NCBI GenBank assembly: GCA_050084515.1
Contig: CM114275.1
Span: forward strand, 2,728,001-2,792,000
DNA: 64,000 bases
Origin: Blasia pusilla
Taxonomy: Eukaryota > Marchantiophyta > Marchantiopsida > Blasiales
Direction: 5' to 3'
Shown: piece by piece, positions 11,475 to 22,200 of the stretch
How the letters are laid out: each line of letters starts with the position of its first letter
Numbering within the stretch: position 1 is the stretch's first letter
Position numbers and translations under genes: made by a program
Notes under the pieces: generated by a model
The model's input: the letters and a program-made list of their open reading frames with translations, nothing else
The model's database searches: none
What the model was told of the DNA's origin: nothing

Positions 11475-12911
11475 ATGAAGGATGCTCAAGCAGGGGAATA
11501 CGTGAGGAAGTTGAAGCAGGGTGAGAAGGTGGCCAACATAAGTTTGAGGCACGGTATACTAAGGTTCAAACAGAGTAGGATCTATGTAGGGCAGGGCAGG
11601 ATGCGAACTAAGGTGTTAGCGGAATGTCACGACGGGCCCTTGGCAGGACATGAAGGAGAGAAATCTACGCTAGCTGTTCTGTCGAAGCGGTTCTTTTGGC
11701 CCAACATGAAAGAGGATGTTGCTCAATATGTGAAGACCTGTGTGACCTGCCAAGCGAATAGAGTCTCTTATGATAAGAAACAGGGCTTCTTCGCATCCCT
11801 TGCCGATCGAGAAGGACCCTTGCAAAGTGTGAGTATGGATTTCATCACGAGTCTTCCGAATCGAGGGATACAACGCTATACTTGTGATTGTTGATCGGTT
11901 TAGCAAGTTGGCGAGATTCGTGCCGACGGTGGATTCGCGAATCTTGAACGGCGATATCTGACAGCGCAACTATTCCTCGATAGTTGGTGGCGTGATCATG
12001 GTTTGCCGAGAGAGCATTGTTTCAGATCGGGATCAAAGTTTACCTGTGCTTTCGGAAGCACTTGTTCGAAGGTTTAAGACTAAGTGAAGTTTGATGACGG
12101 CTTTCCACCCACGCACGGATGGATGATCGAAAAGGTAAACTCTATCGTGAATCAAGATTTAAGGAATAATGTCGGTCTTTGATCAACGCGATTGGGTCAG
12201 TGGTGAGCATGGCGGAATATCTTGCTACAACTCGACCAAGCATTCTCAGCTGGAAAATCTCCGTTTCTCCTGGAAAATGGACGAGAGCCAGAAGGGCCTC
12301 TTGATCTAGCCCTTTCGAAGGGTACTACATTGGCACAAACACGACAAGCGATGGCAGAAGGTTTGTTGGTAGAGATGCGAGAACGAGAAGAGCGCGCGAG
12401 GCGAAGTCTTGCAAAGGCTCAAATGAGGTACGTTAAGCATGCTAACAAGAGTCGGCGCCAAGTACGATTCCAAGTTGGAGAACAAGTGTGGTTGAGTGTA
12501 AAGAATCTCACTCTTACGAAAGAGTTGTCTGCGAAGCTGTCTGCCAAGTATGTTGGACCGTATGTGATTGTGGCAAACCCGTTTGAGGATGTGTATACGT
12601 TGAGGCTGCCGGACGAGTTCAAGATTCACCCGACCTTTCATGTGTCATTGTTGAAGAAATATCTTCAAGATAATGGACGTTTCGAGCCGAGACAAGTGGT
12701 GAGACCGCATCCGGTCATCGTAAATGAAGAGCCGGAATTTGAGGTGGAGACCATCTTACGTTCGAGGCGTCGGGCCAACAAGTATGAATACTTGCTAAAA
12801 TGGAAGGGCTACCATGTGAAGGAGGCAACTTGGATTGCGGAGGCGGATTTGGAACACGCGCAAGAGTTGTTGCGTGACTTCAAGCGAACACAAGCGAAGC
12901 ACATACGTTAG
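11475..12911 (+). pseudogene. pol: integrase with C-terminal chromodomain (element D)
   Basis: The integrase inserts element cDNA into the host chromosome. The HHCC zinc-binding region is visible (CHDGPLAGHEGEKST, then TCVTCQANR, in 11,475-11,780). The catalytic core begins at SMDFITSLPNRG. The frame shifts near 11,866 and the core then decays to 12,221, where an IVSDRD remnant of the second aspartate region can be read. From 12,222 a 229-residue open segment gives the integrase C-terminus and a chromodomain at residues 172-220 (FEVETILRSRR, LLKWKGY, ATWIAEADL). Chromodomains of this class direct insertion towards marked heterochromatin in known chromoviruses. Confidence 0.92.
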
Positions 12912-13602
12912 TACGAGGAGAAGCTAGAGACATGACTTGTCACCAGTGGAATCGTGGGCCGAAGGCCGTTGTAACTAGAATATGCTAGTGTTGCAATAAA
13001 GGAGTGTATGGATTTGGAGATTCGATACCAGTGTTGATTGCAATTTGTATGTGGTAGTGCATGGCTATGAGTCGTTCATCATAGGCTTAGAATGTACGAC
13101 AAGAGGACTGACAAGGAGTATTTGAGGTGAGAGCTCGTATGTGGATAAGCACCTAGAACATGACCTTGTGTTGGATTACACTCGGGCTCGCTCTAGCGTC
13201 GGCGGGGCAGATGAAGTCTGTCTTGGGGCTTGGGGTGATCTTACTTGTGGCCACATAAGTAAACTTAGTGACGCGCCTAAGTCGAATACGAGAGCGACCC
13301 AATAGTAGTACGATTTGTGGACCAGGTAAATATGTGTGATGTTTATAGTAATGAGTCAAAAGAGTCTATGGTTGCACACTTAGTTAGCTTATTTGATAGG
13401 TTAGTTCCTTGGAACTAGTCCAGGCTTATCAAAGAGGAGAGGCTAATAATTCTAAGTGGGGAAAAGCGACAACTAGAGACTAAGAGGAATTGCGGGTTAG
13501 CCACCAGAACGCAATTCAATGTCAAGGGGTAGACTGCCGAGGAGACTTGACATAATAAAAGTTTGCGTTGATGAGGGCATCAACCTCTAAAAGAGGGGTG
13601 AG
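12912..13602 (+). other. 3' non-coding region and polypurine tract of element D
   Basis: About 690 bp without a coding sequence lie between the chromodomain stop and the 3' LTR. The last bases before the LTR, AAAAGAGGGGTGAG (13,589-13,602), form a polypurine tract suited to priming plus-strand DNA. Confidence 0.8.
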
Positions 13603-14605
13603 TGTCGCGACCCTCATGACCAAACAAGTGCCAAGCGGAACATCGGAACACTAGCGGGCTCACGCTAAGATGGTTTGCGCGTTGGAGTTGTCTCAAAGAG
13701 GAGACAAGAGACGAGACGCAAACAAGGAGTCGCGTTTTTGGTGTTATGGTCGCGATTGAGAAACCTGGACCAAACGCGGAATGAGACTTGAAAGAAGTCG
13801 AGTCTAGGAATAGGGTTGCCAAAGGAAAGATCCGGATTTGGAACGCCACTAGCGTTTGAGAGTTTCCAACTGTATTTTTGGCCATAACTTTTAGCGCCGA
13901 GATGCGTTTGGAGCAAATAAGGGTGCGTTGGAAAGCTTATGGAGAGCCGGTCCAAACGCATCAAAGATTGCTGCAAACGCATTAGCAACGGCCGAGATAC
14001 GACCTGAAAACGAATGTAAGTGGAGTCGGGTTGAGGGCCACAATGAAGGGCCCGAACCTTTTTTCCCAAACGGGAGGGGTTATTGGAGAACCCCAGAAGT
14101 ACTAGTAAGGGGGAAGGTCTCCGAGAGTGCTTGGAACCCAAAACCCCACTTTTGGTGCCGCGGGGCGGCTCAAGGGCATGGAACGGAACGCGAGTTTGGG
14201 GGTTGGTTTGGAAAACCTGCACCAAGTCCAGTGAGGCGATTTTAGACATCCCTCTTGGATTCCACCCCGCGACTCAATTACTTGGGTCTCGGTTCGGAAC
14301 TCACCCGAGGACCGTTGAACAGTTGGGATCGCTAGGCGCGCAAGTGCCGTTTCAGATCCTTGGACTAACCAGAAAGTTTGTTCCAAGTCTTGAAGGACTT
14401 GCCATGTGTTGGAAGCTAGGAACTAACGAAGGTTGAGCTTGATGAGACGCCGAGTTGAGGACTCGGTGGGTTGGAACGCCGGTTGGCCAAACACGACTAA
14501 CGAGAGTGCGTGTTTGGGTGTAGATCGGCGATGAGTTCGTGACCTATTGAACACACGCTTCCGCAACACTAAAGATTGACGTTTAAGGAGAGTAGGGGCG
14601 CGATA
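13603..14605 (+). repeat. 3' LTR of element D
   Basis: Same length as the 5' LTR (1,003 bp). By eye there are about 34 substitutions, roughly two thirds of them transitions and several at CpG sites. It ends CGCGATA and is followed by the target duplication CTAAG (14,606-14,610). Confidence 0.95.
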
Positions 14606-14610
14606 CTAAG

Positions 14611-15879
14611 TTTCGGGAAAATGCACCCAAAGCCTAAAGGACTCACAAGCATTGTATGGGGTTTGCATTGGGCAGCCAAGTAGTGCTTGGCTTTGATTAA
14701 ATAAATTCCCTTGACATATGATGTCAAGCTGAGCTCGACTTTGCTATGTTCAAGCTTCAATTTGTTCTTGCACCTCAAATAATACCTTGGGCCTGGGTGT
14801 AGAACCCACGTTTGAACAGGTTTTTTGTAGTGAGAGATTAAGATCTCACCCTTGGTTTTTTGATACGCCTTGACTTTAGCGCATGAGTACCCGCACAACC
14901 CCAAATTTTTTTGGGCGAAAGGTTGACGCCCTTGACCATTGGTGTGCATTGCTTTGCGTCATCAACAACAAACCCAGTTCTTGTGCTATTTAGCGGGCGT
15001 TTTAGTATCAGACCCAGCGGCAGCCCGTAGGGCCCTCGGGAATCCACCTCAATAATTCATCCTAATGATATTGCGGAAATGGTGTGCGGACCCATATATA
15101 TACAAACAGAAATAAAAGAACCTTTATTCTAAACCATATAGATCTCGACTAAGGTAAGGGTGGCCTCCCCTAGGCCGCCTCATATACAATTGATTGTGTT
15201 GCTCGCAGTCCACTGTGATGTCTACAATCTCATTGATGATGTGAACCTCCACAAGTCCAACAAGAAATACGTGAGCCTTGCTACCGAAGGGGGCTAGTAT
15301 TCTGACAGGAGAGAGTAAGAGAGGAGAGGAAGAGAGGAAGAGAGGAGAGTCTCTCTTAAAAAAAAAAGGCCAAATCCGCCTCCTCTCTTCAAAACTTTTT
15401 GACATATTTGAAAATTTTGTTTGCTTTAAAATTCAGGAAATTTTTAGAAGAGAGTATTTAGTGGTCCACATTTGGCCCTAAAAAAACCTCCTCTTTCCTG
15501 GGGGCGAGAAAAAAGGAGACATCATAAGACCACCCTAAATATTTGTCCATCACTCTCCATGTGAGCCTAAGTTTCGTAACATTCCCTGTCTCGGTCAACA
15601 AAAAGCAGTGCCCTTGGTATTTTTGTTGGAGGACCACCCAAATGGGTACCTCTCTTTTTGCAGGGATTGTTGCCTGCATCATGGCCTCCCCTAAATTGCC
15701 CCATAACCAACTTTCTGTCGGTTATGAATGGTGTCTGCTCAAGACCAACTTTCTGAAATGTGAAAAAATCAGATCCTAAGGCTCAACAACCGAGAAGCTG
15801 TACCCCTCCCAACCCATAAGAAAGCTCACCATAAGAAACGAAAGATTTTTAGAAGTGATTTTCTTCCACCCTGCACCCA
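14611..15879. other. Unassigned sequence with a GA-rich tract
   Basis: No recognised gene. The reading frames over 14,569-15,405 have no family resemblance that I can name. A purine-rich tract (AGAGAGGAGAGGAAGAGAGG type, about 15,303-15,352), followed by an A run, faces a pyrimidine-rich tract at 28,980-29,050 in inverted orientation. The two tracts could mark the outer ends of the palindrome-rich composite element, or be simple low-complexity sequence. Confidence 0.3.
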
Positions 15880-17650
15880 CGACGATCTAACGGGTTGGGA
15901 ATCCGAAATGGCAATCCGACAGGTAGTAGGAATCTTGCACATCTTAGACAAGAAAATAAGTCTACAACTGGTTGGACAAATGAAGGGGAACGAGCCAAAA
16001 GTCAAGAAGCCCGCCACAATGCGTCAGAAGTTGGTCTCACCGGTGTCGTATCGAGAGTCTTTCTTCGAGCAAGGGCGGGCCTTCTAGCTGCGGTAGATGC
16101 GGTTGATGCAAGGTGAACTCTCTAATAAGTTCTCCTTTTTCAATATAAAATTATGATGTACACTCTCCATTCTCTCACGACAAGTATCACAAATGGAAGT
16201 GCCGAGGCGATCACTTCTTCGTAACATCGGACCCAAAAATTCCTAACTATAAAATCCCTATAAATTATTTTACGCTTGTACACGAGGAAGATAGCACAAC
16301 TAGTGTTAAACCCTACTTGAGCAGGCCTATTGACATCCATGGATCGCTATATAAGGACATACAAAGTACAATCCCATGTCCTTCCATATGTGACAATAGG
16401 AAGAATCACCGGAGTTGGAGATTGCATGACCTGGTTCATGAACGCCTCCCCAAAATGATAAACTAAATAGCGAGTGAACCAGTGCCTATCTACAAAGAGT
16501 ACCTTGACATGGTAAGGATTGAGGAAAGGAAAGTCGGGCACTGCTCGTGCTCCACCCCTATCCATGTTTCACACACATTCTCTACTCTCCTCAAGAATGG
16601 GTTTTGGCGGAGTTATTCTCCCAAGAGGGGTAATCCACTCTCATTGGGGAAGTAACAAGCCAAAACATCCGCTATTTTAGTATGACTAAACTCCTCTACG
16701 GTGACAAACCTCTCATTCCCACACACACACACCACTCTATAAATCTCTCGAACAATAGACCATGGTCAAGTTACTCTCCCAAGAGGGGTGATCCACTCTC
16801 ATTGGAAGAGCAAGCAATCCCAAAGTCATACACTCAAGAGAGACACGAGAGACTCAATATGTGGAATAGAAGGTGATGAACCCTTGAAGATCCCTCCTCT
16901 TTATATAGTCACAAGGGATCCACAAGAGTACGAAATAGAGCTTATCTTATCTTGTGCCACATGGCTTCCTCCCAAGGCTTAGCCAATCACATTTTGACAC
17001 AAGTAGATTTCCTCTTATATCTTCCAAAATATCCTCTTTTACCCACATGATATTTTCCAAATTACCCCAACTAACCTAGCCACCAACCAAGACTACTTTT
17101 GCTTTTCATTAAAGCAACTACTTTACTTTTATAAAGTCATCTTTTATTTATTACCTCCTTTTCCTAAAGTTGGGCCCGCATAAAAGAGGCACCATAAAGA
17201 GGTTTAAACATAAGAATCTCCTTTTTCTAAGCCAATTTACTTAATACTAATGAAACTCTATCTAACACTTAATGACGAAGGAGTTTACACACTGGTTGAT
17301 TTTACTATACGACACCGGGATAGAGTCCGATCACTCAAGCAGTCAACCTGTCGGAATCCGAGAGGTTGCCTGGAAATGGTTAAAAAGTTGCAGTGGGCAA
17401 AAAGCAAAAAGTCGAAATCATACGGGTTGCAGCATTGTAATTCTGAGTAGCTAAAAGAACACAATCCACAAGTCCAAAAACATATTCATAAAACTTTTAC
17501 AAACACCATTATGGGTTGAAAAATCTCGCCCTTTATAACCTCGAAGGAACTCGAAATGTACATTTCACCTAGTCTATGATTTCTTCACCTCGTCATCTAC
17601 AAGTTTACTCCTAACTCTCCTCGTGATGATACCAAAGGAATGTCCGGGAT
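15880..17650. repeat. Duplicated segment, copy interrupted by the LTR-like repeat
   Basis: The flanks 15,880-16,039 and 17,319-17,650 align with the uninterrupted stretch 17,821-18,330. Shared features are GGTAGAAGGAATC-type and AAGCCCGCC blocks on the left. On the right they are GTCCGATCA, a CAACCTGTC palindrome and AAAAAGCAAAAAGT. The copy at 17,821 therefore shows the pre-insertion state. The segment lies downstream of the minus-strand methyltransferase gene and appears to be a local duplication of its 3' region. Confidence 0.7.
16044..17314. repeat. 1.27-kb LTR-like repeat, copy 2
   Basis: The ends are perfect inverted repeats, TGTCGTAT (16,044-16,051) and ATACGACA (17,307-17,314), flanked on both sides by CCGG (16,040-16,043 and 17,315-17,318). 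It is homologous over its whole length to 2,456-3,737. A CTTTATATA box lies near 16,893. A 72-residue minus-strand frame (16,347-16,565) looks protein-like and is partly conserved in copy 1, but I do not recognise it. A solo LTR of an unseen family is the simplest reading. Confidence 0.75.
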
Positions 17651-17820
17651 TCAAGTGGCTCCTCCGGCCGATTGCGACGGGGATCGAAAATGTTGGCGGT
17701 CGAGAGCCTTCGCCCCCCCTAGGTACACCATAACGGTCCCATGTAACCTATCTCGAGTCCCACCGCCTTCCTCGGCGAAGATACCTTGTACGCTCGCAAT
17801 GTGACACCCATCCAATATCA

Positions 17821-18330
17821 ATATCCGCTCCGCCCCGGTAATACCACTATGGCAACCGCACAGGTAGAAGGAATCCAACACGTCTGAGAGAAGAAAAGAA
17901 GCCTATGCCTGCCTTTACGAGTAGAGGGGAAGGTGCCAAGGGAAGAAGCCCGCCAGACTGCATGATCCGAAAGGGTCCGATCAGGCAACCTGTCGGAATC
18001 AGACAGGTTGCCTGGAGGTGGTAAGAAGGGTCCAGTGGTCAAAAAGCAAAAAGTTGCAAGGAGGAGAAATCCGACGGGTTGCAGTGGTCATAAAGTGAAA
18101 ATTGCAAGCAGGAGAAATCCGACGGGTTGCAAAGTATAAGACCGTGGAGTACATAGACGATCACATTCGAAAAGACAAAAAATGATCAGCAAACATTTAC
18201 AAGCACCACCATCGTTCGATTTTTTTTTTTAGCTTTATATCATCCGAAAAAAGCTCAGAACTCTTCATTTGATCTATTCTATGAAATCTTTTGCCTCATT
18301 ATCAAAAAACTCCCTACTCCAAACGCTGCA
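17821..18330. repeat. Duplicated segment, uninterrupted copy (empty site)
   Basis: Aligns with the two flanks of the repeat at 16,044-17,314. It contains a perfect 12-bp stem, AGGCAACCTGTC (17,983-17,994) pairing with its complement (18,002-18,013). Two half-copies of the CCGACGGGTTGC palindrome follow, at about 18,068-18,081 and 18,116-18,131. Confidence 0.65.
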
Positions 18331-18949
18331 GTCAAGCTGGGTCGTTGAGTTCTTTGAACTCACTCGTCATCGTGCGAGAGCTCTTGCAAAATCACTTTCG
18401 GCCTTGCCCTCTCGATTTTGGGAATCGTTGGAAGTGACGATGGAGTCACTACCAAGGGTGGCTCTGGAACCGGAGCTCTCGGCTTCGGTGGAGAGTTGTA
18501 CGCCCCAACGAGCCTTTCAGATTTCGCCTTTGCCTCCTTGCAAAGGTCAAAAGCGATTCATGCCTTCCCTCGAGGTAGAGAATGTTCCTGCCACTCTGCC
18601 AGGCGCCTCTGATACTCGCCCCTGAAAGGCCCACTAAGTCGAACACCAAGTCACCCGGCCTTGAGCAGAGGTCGATGAGCGTTTGCATCAGGGCTGGCGA
18701 CTTTTCCCTTCCTCCCAGAAGTGGGGTACTGTCTTGCATGTAAATCCCCGGGGGGGAATTGTACAAACTATCTAAGCTGTACCCATCTGAGCATGGATCC
18801 ACAGGATCCAGGATCTTGAACACCTGGAAATTATGCTCGGGCCGAACCAAGCAGTAGACGTAGGAGTGGTCCATCTATAAATCAGCACGAAACAATGTTA
18901 GAAACTAAAGAAGTCGCCTTGAGAAGATTTTCAATAACTGACTTTGGAT

Positions 18950-19325
18950 CAACCTGTCGGAGTCCGACGGGTTGTTTTGTCCCGGACCAACCCGTCGGAA
19001 CCCGACGGGTTGCAGTTGCTTTTGGGTTTTCCCAGTTGATTTTGGTTTTCGGATGCAACCCGTCGGAAGGCGATGGGTTGCAGGCCTAGACCAGCCCATG
19101 CTCGCCTGAGAGCAACCCGTCTGATAGCAACCCGTCGCTATTAGACGGGTTGCATCCAAAAACCAAAATCAACTGCAACCCGTCGGGTTCCGACGGGTTG
19201 CAGGTACACCGCGGTTTTCCCTGTGTATGTGGGAAAGATGCAACCCGTCAGAAACCGACGGGTTGCTCTCAGCCGAGCATGGGCTGCTCTAAGCTAGCAA
19301 CCCGTCGCCTTCCGACGGGTTGCTC
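18950..19325. repeat. Palindrome array in intron 3 of the methyltransferase gene
   Basis: About seven palindromes with arms like TGCAACCCGTCGG and CCGACGGGTTGCA lie within the 18,875-19,409 intron, 57-72 bp apart. The best is a perfect 13-bp stem at 19,174-19,202. A nested double copy lies at 19,112-19,154. The central 3-5 bases vary (GTT, AAACC, CCTT) while the arms are kept. Confidence 0.85.
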
Positions 19326-21424
19326 ACGGACAAAAAAAACCCAGATTGTTTCTCATTCTACACATCATTATAAGATAATTGAAATTATTGTACAGGAATT
19401 GAGCCTTACCCGAATGTGACTCGTCGCGGATCGGAGTGGGTACTCGTTTTTTATGATCCACGATTGTGTTGTCCTCCACTTTAGCGACCTCTTGACGCAC
19501 TGGAGGTTGAAGAGCTCGTCCTCGCTCCCTCCGGTCAACACCAAGAAGCAGCCCTTGTTACACAGATAGGCAATTTGGTCATAAGTGAGCCGCATATTCC
19601 ACTCAGGTACCTCGTCCGCCGGATTTTCGCCCAAAAGTCGCAACCCCGAGGGCAGATCGGCGATCAAGAGATCCACCGCAACCTCTTCCACCACTCCATT
19701 CACCGTCCAGGCAGCGTGCCCGTTTCCTTGGAGCTTCCGTCCCAGCGTTGTCAATTTTTCGATGGCAGTTGTCGACGCTTGAGAACTGAAGCTGTTCAGC
19801 TCATCGAGTAAAGAGGTGAACTGAAGGAGGACGCTTGTCCGGGTCGTTGTTTTTCTGTGTCTTCCCAAGGACGATGGGATGAATTCTCCTTGGGACAACC
19901 CGGGCACCTCTCGCTTCCACTTCTCCCTAGTCTGGGGACGGCTTATCGGGGTTTCTATGACCTCGGATTCTGGTGGCATTTTCTTCGCCGAGGACCTGGT
20001 CCGACCCTCTCTCCCTACTCGTCCGGACGATTCCGCCTCTGGCCTCTCATCTTCAGGCTCTCTTTGGGAAGTCTCGGCCTCTGAATTTTTCTCTCCCCTC
20101 GCCTTGCCTTTGAGACCCGATGTGGATTTGTCTTTGGCTGTCCGGACCTTGGAAGCCAACTCAGCTATCTCGTGGGCCTGCTCTTTTGCATCTCCTCCGA
20201 AGAAGTCTTCAGGCTGGACAAAATTGGGGATGTCGTCTTGTCCTGAGGCCATTGCATCATGAAGCACTCGTAAGTCTTTATCCGTGATGTCTTCAAGGTC
20301 GTTGATGTCGAGCCAAATGGGGCAATTCTCCACCTCCCAATCGGACATGTGCTGCCCCATCTCCACGTCGTACATGGAGAATGTCTCTGCATCCGGCGGT
20401 GAAGCCCACAATTTCAAGGCTATCGGTAATTTTCCCCACGTACCTGCGTTCGTACACTGGAGGAGGTACCTGAATACCATCCGTTGGGCAGCTTTAAGTC
20501 GAACAGTATCGGCCGTCTGCTCCTGTAGATCTCGTTTCTTCTTCGCTTGATCCCGTTTGTTACCCTCTACTTCTTCCTCAAGCTCTGCTTGAGGGAGGAC
20601 GCAAACCTTGAATATGGTCTTGAATCCAGGGTTCTTGGTTGGCTTGTCCCGGATGTCGTCGAGCCAAACCTCATAATCTCCAGAACTTTCAAGGTTTGCT
20701 TACGGCGGAATGGGCTCTAATCTTTTGAGCTCCGCTTGCAGACCGTCCAACACGGACTTCCCAATTACCCGCAACGCATCCCAGAACAACCATTCGCGTA
20801 GCCAATGCGAGATCACTAGATCGGACACACCCGGAGGATGGTGTGCCGCCCTCTTCTAGGCCTCTGAGCCCTTGAGACTGATTTTCATCAGTCGTATCCT
20901 CCTAAACTCGCTAATCGCGGATAACGCAAAACGAGGCACGCGATCCAGCAACACTTTCTCCCCAATCCGACCATGCGGATCCTCATCCCTCTTCCGCTGA
21001 CGCTTGATAATCGCCTTGAGCTCCTTGTAGAACTCCGGACCAAGTTCAGGGTTGAGAATGCTGATGTATCGCTGCATCTTGCTTGTCGTGTATTTTGTTG
21101 CAGCAGATACAGCAGCATGGATGAATTTGGTGCGCTCAGACGCAGATACCTTCTCCCTCCGCTCCAGCTCTAGTGCAGCGCTTTTCTTCGCGGCCTGTAT
21201 CTTCGACCAGCAAAGGATGGTTACGGCTGCATCTTGAGAAATAAACTTGTTTGCCCAAGTTTTCTTCTTAATCTGAGCACCCTTTGCAAGCATCTGATTG
21301 ACGAGGGCATCGCCCAAGAACCCCCTGTACTCTCCCGGGTGCGTCGTAAGCACCTTCCTCACCCGATCGCAGTCTTGGATCCAATGGTGGGTGACATTCC
21401 CCTCCGATACAATCCTACACATCC

Positions 21425-22200
21425 AAACTCAACCCGTCAGGAAATTACATGGGTTCCTGCAACCCGTCGGACTCGGACGGGTCGTCACAGCTAAGGGTCG
21501 GATTCTACCAACAAGCTAAATGATGCAACTCGTCGGAGTCCGACGGTTTGCATTCAAATTTGCTAATGCCTGGTAAGCAACTCGTTGGACTCCGACGGGT
21601 TGCTGGACTGCACGCTTTTTCGGATGTTTTTTAAAGATTGCAACACGTCGGACTCCAACGGGTTGATGGACTGCACGCTTTTTCGGATGTTTTTTTAAGA
21701 TTGCAACTCGACGGACTCCGACGACTTGTTTGATTGAACATAGATTTATCTAGTTTTTGGCCCAAAGCAAACCCTCGGAGTCCGACGGGTTGCTCGACAG
21801 GCCGCCTTGTGAGGATGTTTTTTGAAGAATGCAACTCGTCGGACTCCGACGAGTTGTTCGAGCAACCCGCCGACTCGGCGGTTTGCTTTGGGCCAAAACT
21901 AGTTAAATCTATGTTCCATCAAATGTGTCGCCGGAGTCCGACGAAGTTGCAATCTTAAAAAAACATCCGAAAAAGCGTGTAGTCAAGCAACACGTCAGAG
22001 TCCGACGAGTTGCAATCTTAAAAACATCCAAAAGCGTGCGATCCAAAGAACTCCGTCGGAGTCCGACGAAAGTTGCAATCTTAAAAACATCCGAAAAGCG
22101 TGCGATCTAGCAACCCGCCGAAGTCCGACGAGTTGCTTTCTGCAAAAACAAACCTTACCCATTCATCAATCGAGCAACTCGTCGGAGTCCGACGAGTTGC
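21425..22200. repeat. Palindrome array and large inverted repeat in intron 2 of the methyltransferase gene
   Basis: About 13 palindromes, mostly 60-65 bp apart, lie in the roughly 800-bp intron 21,421-22,219. Here the arms are mainly GCAACTCGTCGGA and TCCGACGAGTTGC (perfect at 22,174-22,200). The spacers are also related. CACGCTTTTTCGGATG on the left (from about 21,610) returns as CATCCGAAAAAGCGTG on the right (from about 21,963). GGCCCAAAGCAAACC (near 21,761) returns as GGTTTGCTTTGGGCC (near 21,882). The block is thus an inverted repeat of about 500 bp centred near 21,828. Confidence 0.85.

Larger units (their letters stand above)
7227..14605 (+). mobile_element. Element D: complete but mutated Ty3/gypsy chromovirus
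   Basis: A 7,379-bp LTR retrotransposon with 1,003-bp LTRs at 7,227-8,229 and 13,603-14,605. It is flanked by a perfect 5-bp target duplication CTAAG (7,222-7,226 and 14,606-14,610). The LTRs start TGTCGCG and end CGCGATA. Inside are the PBS, gag with a zinc knuckle, an aspartic protease, RT, RNase H, integrase and a C-terminal chromodomain, in the order typical of chromoviruses, then a polypurine tract. By eye the two LTRs differ at about 34 positions with no net length change, so the insertion is moderately recent. Stops and frameshifts in gag and pol mean this copy cannot make its own proteins. Confidence 0.95.

Noticed and set aside
18269-20550. Several plus-strand open frames opposite the methyltransferase exons
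   Set aside because: They are shadows of the minus-strand exons. The minus strand has splice sites, a TATA box and family motifs; the plus frames have none.
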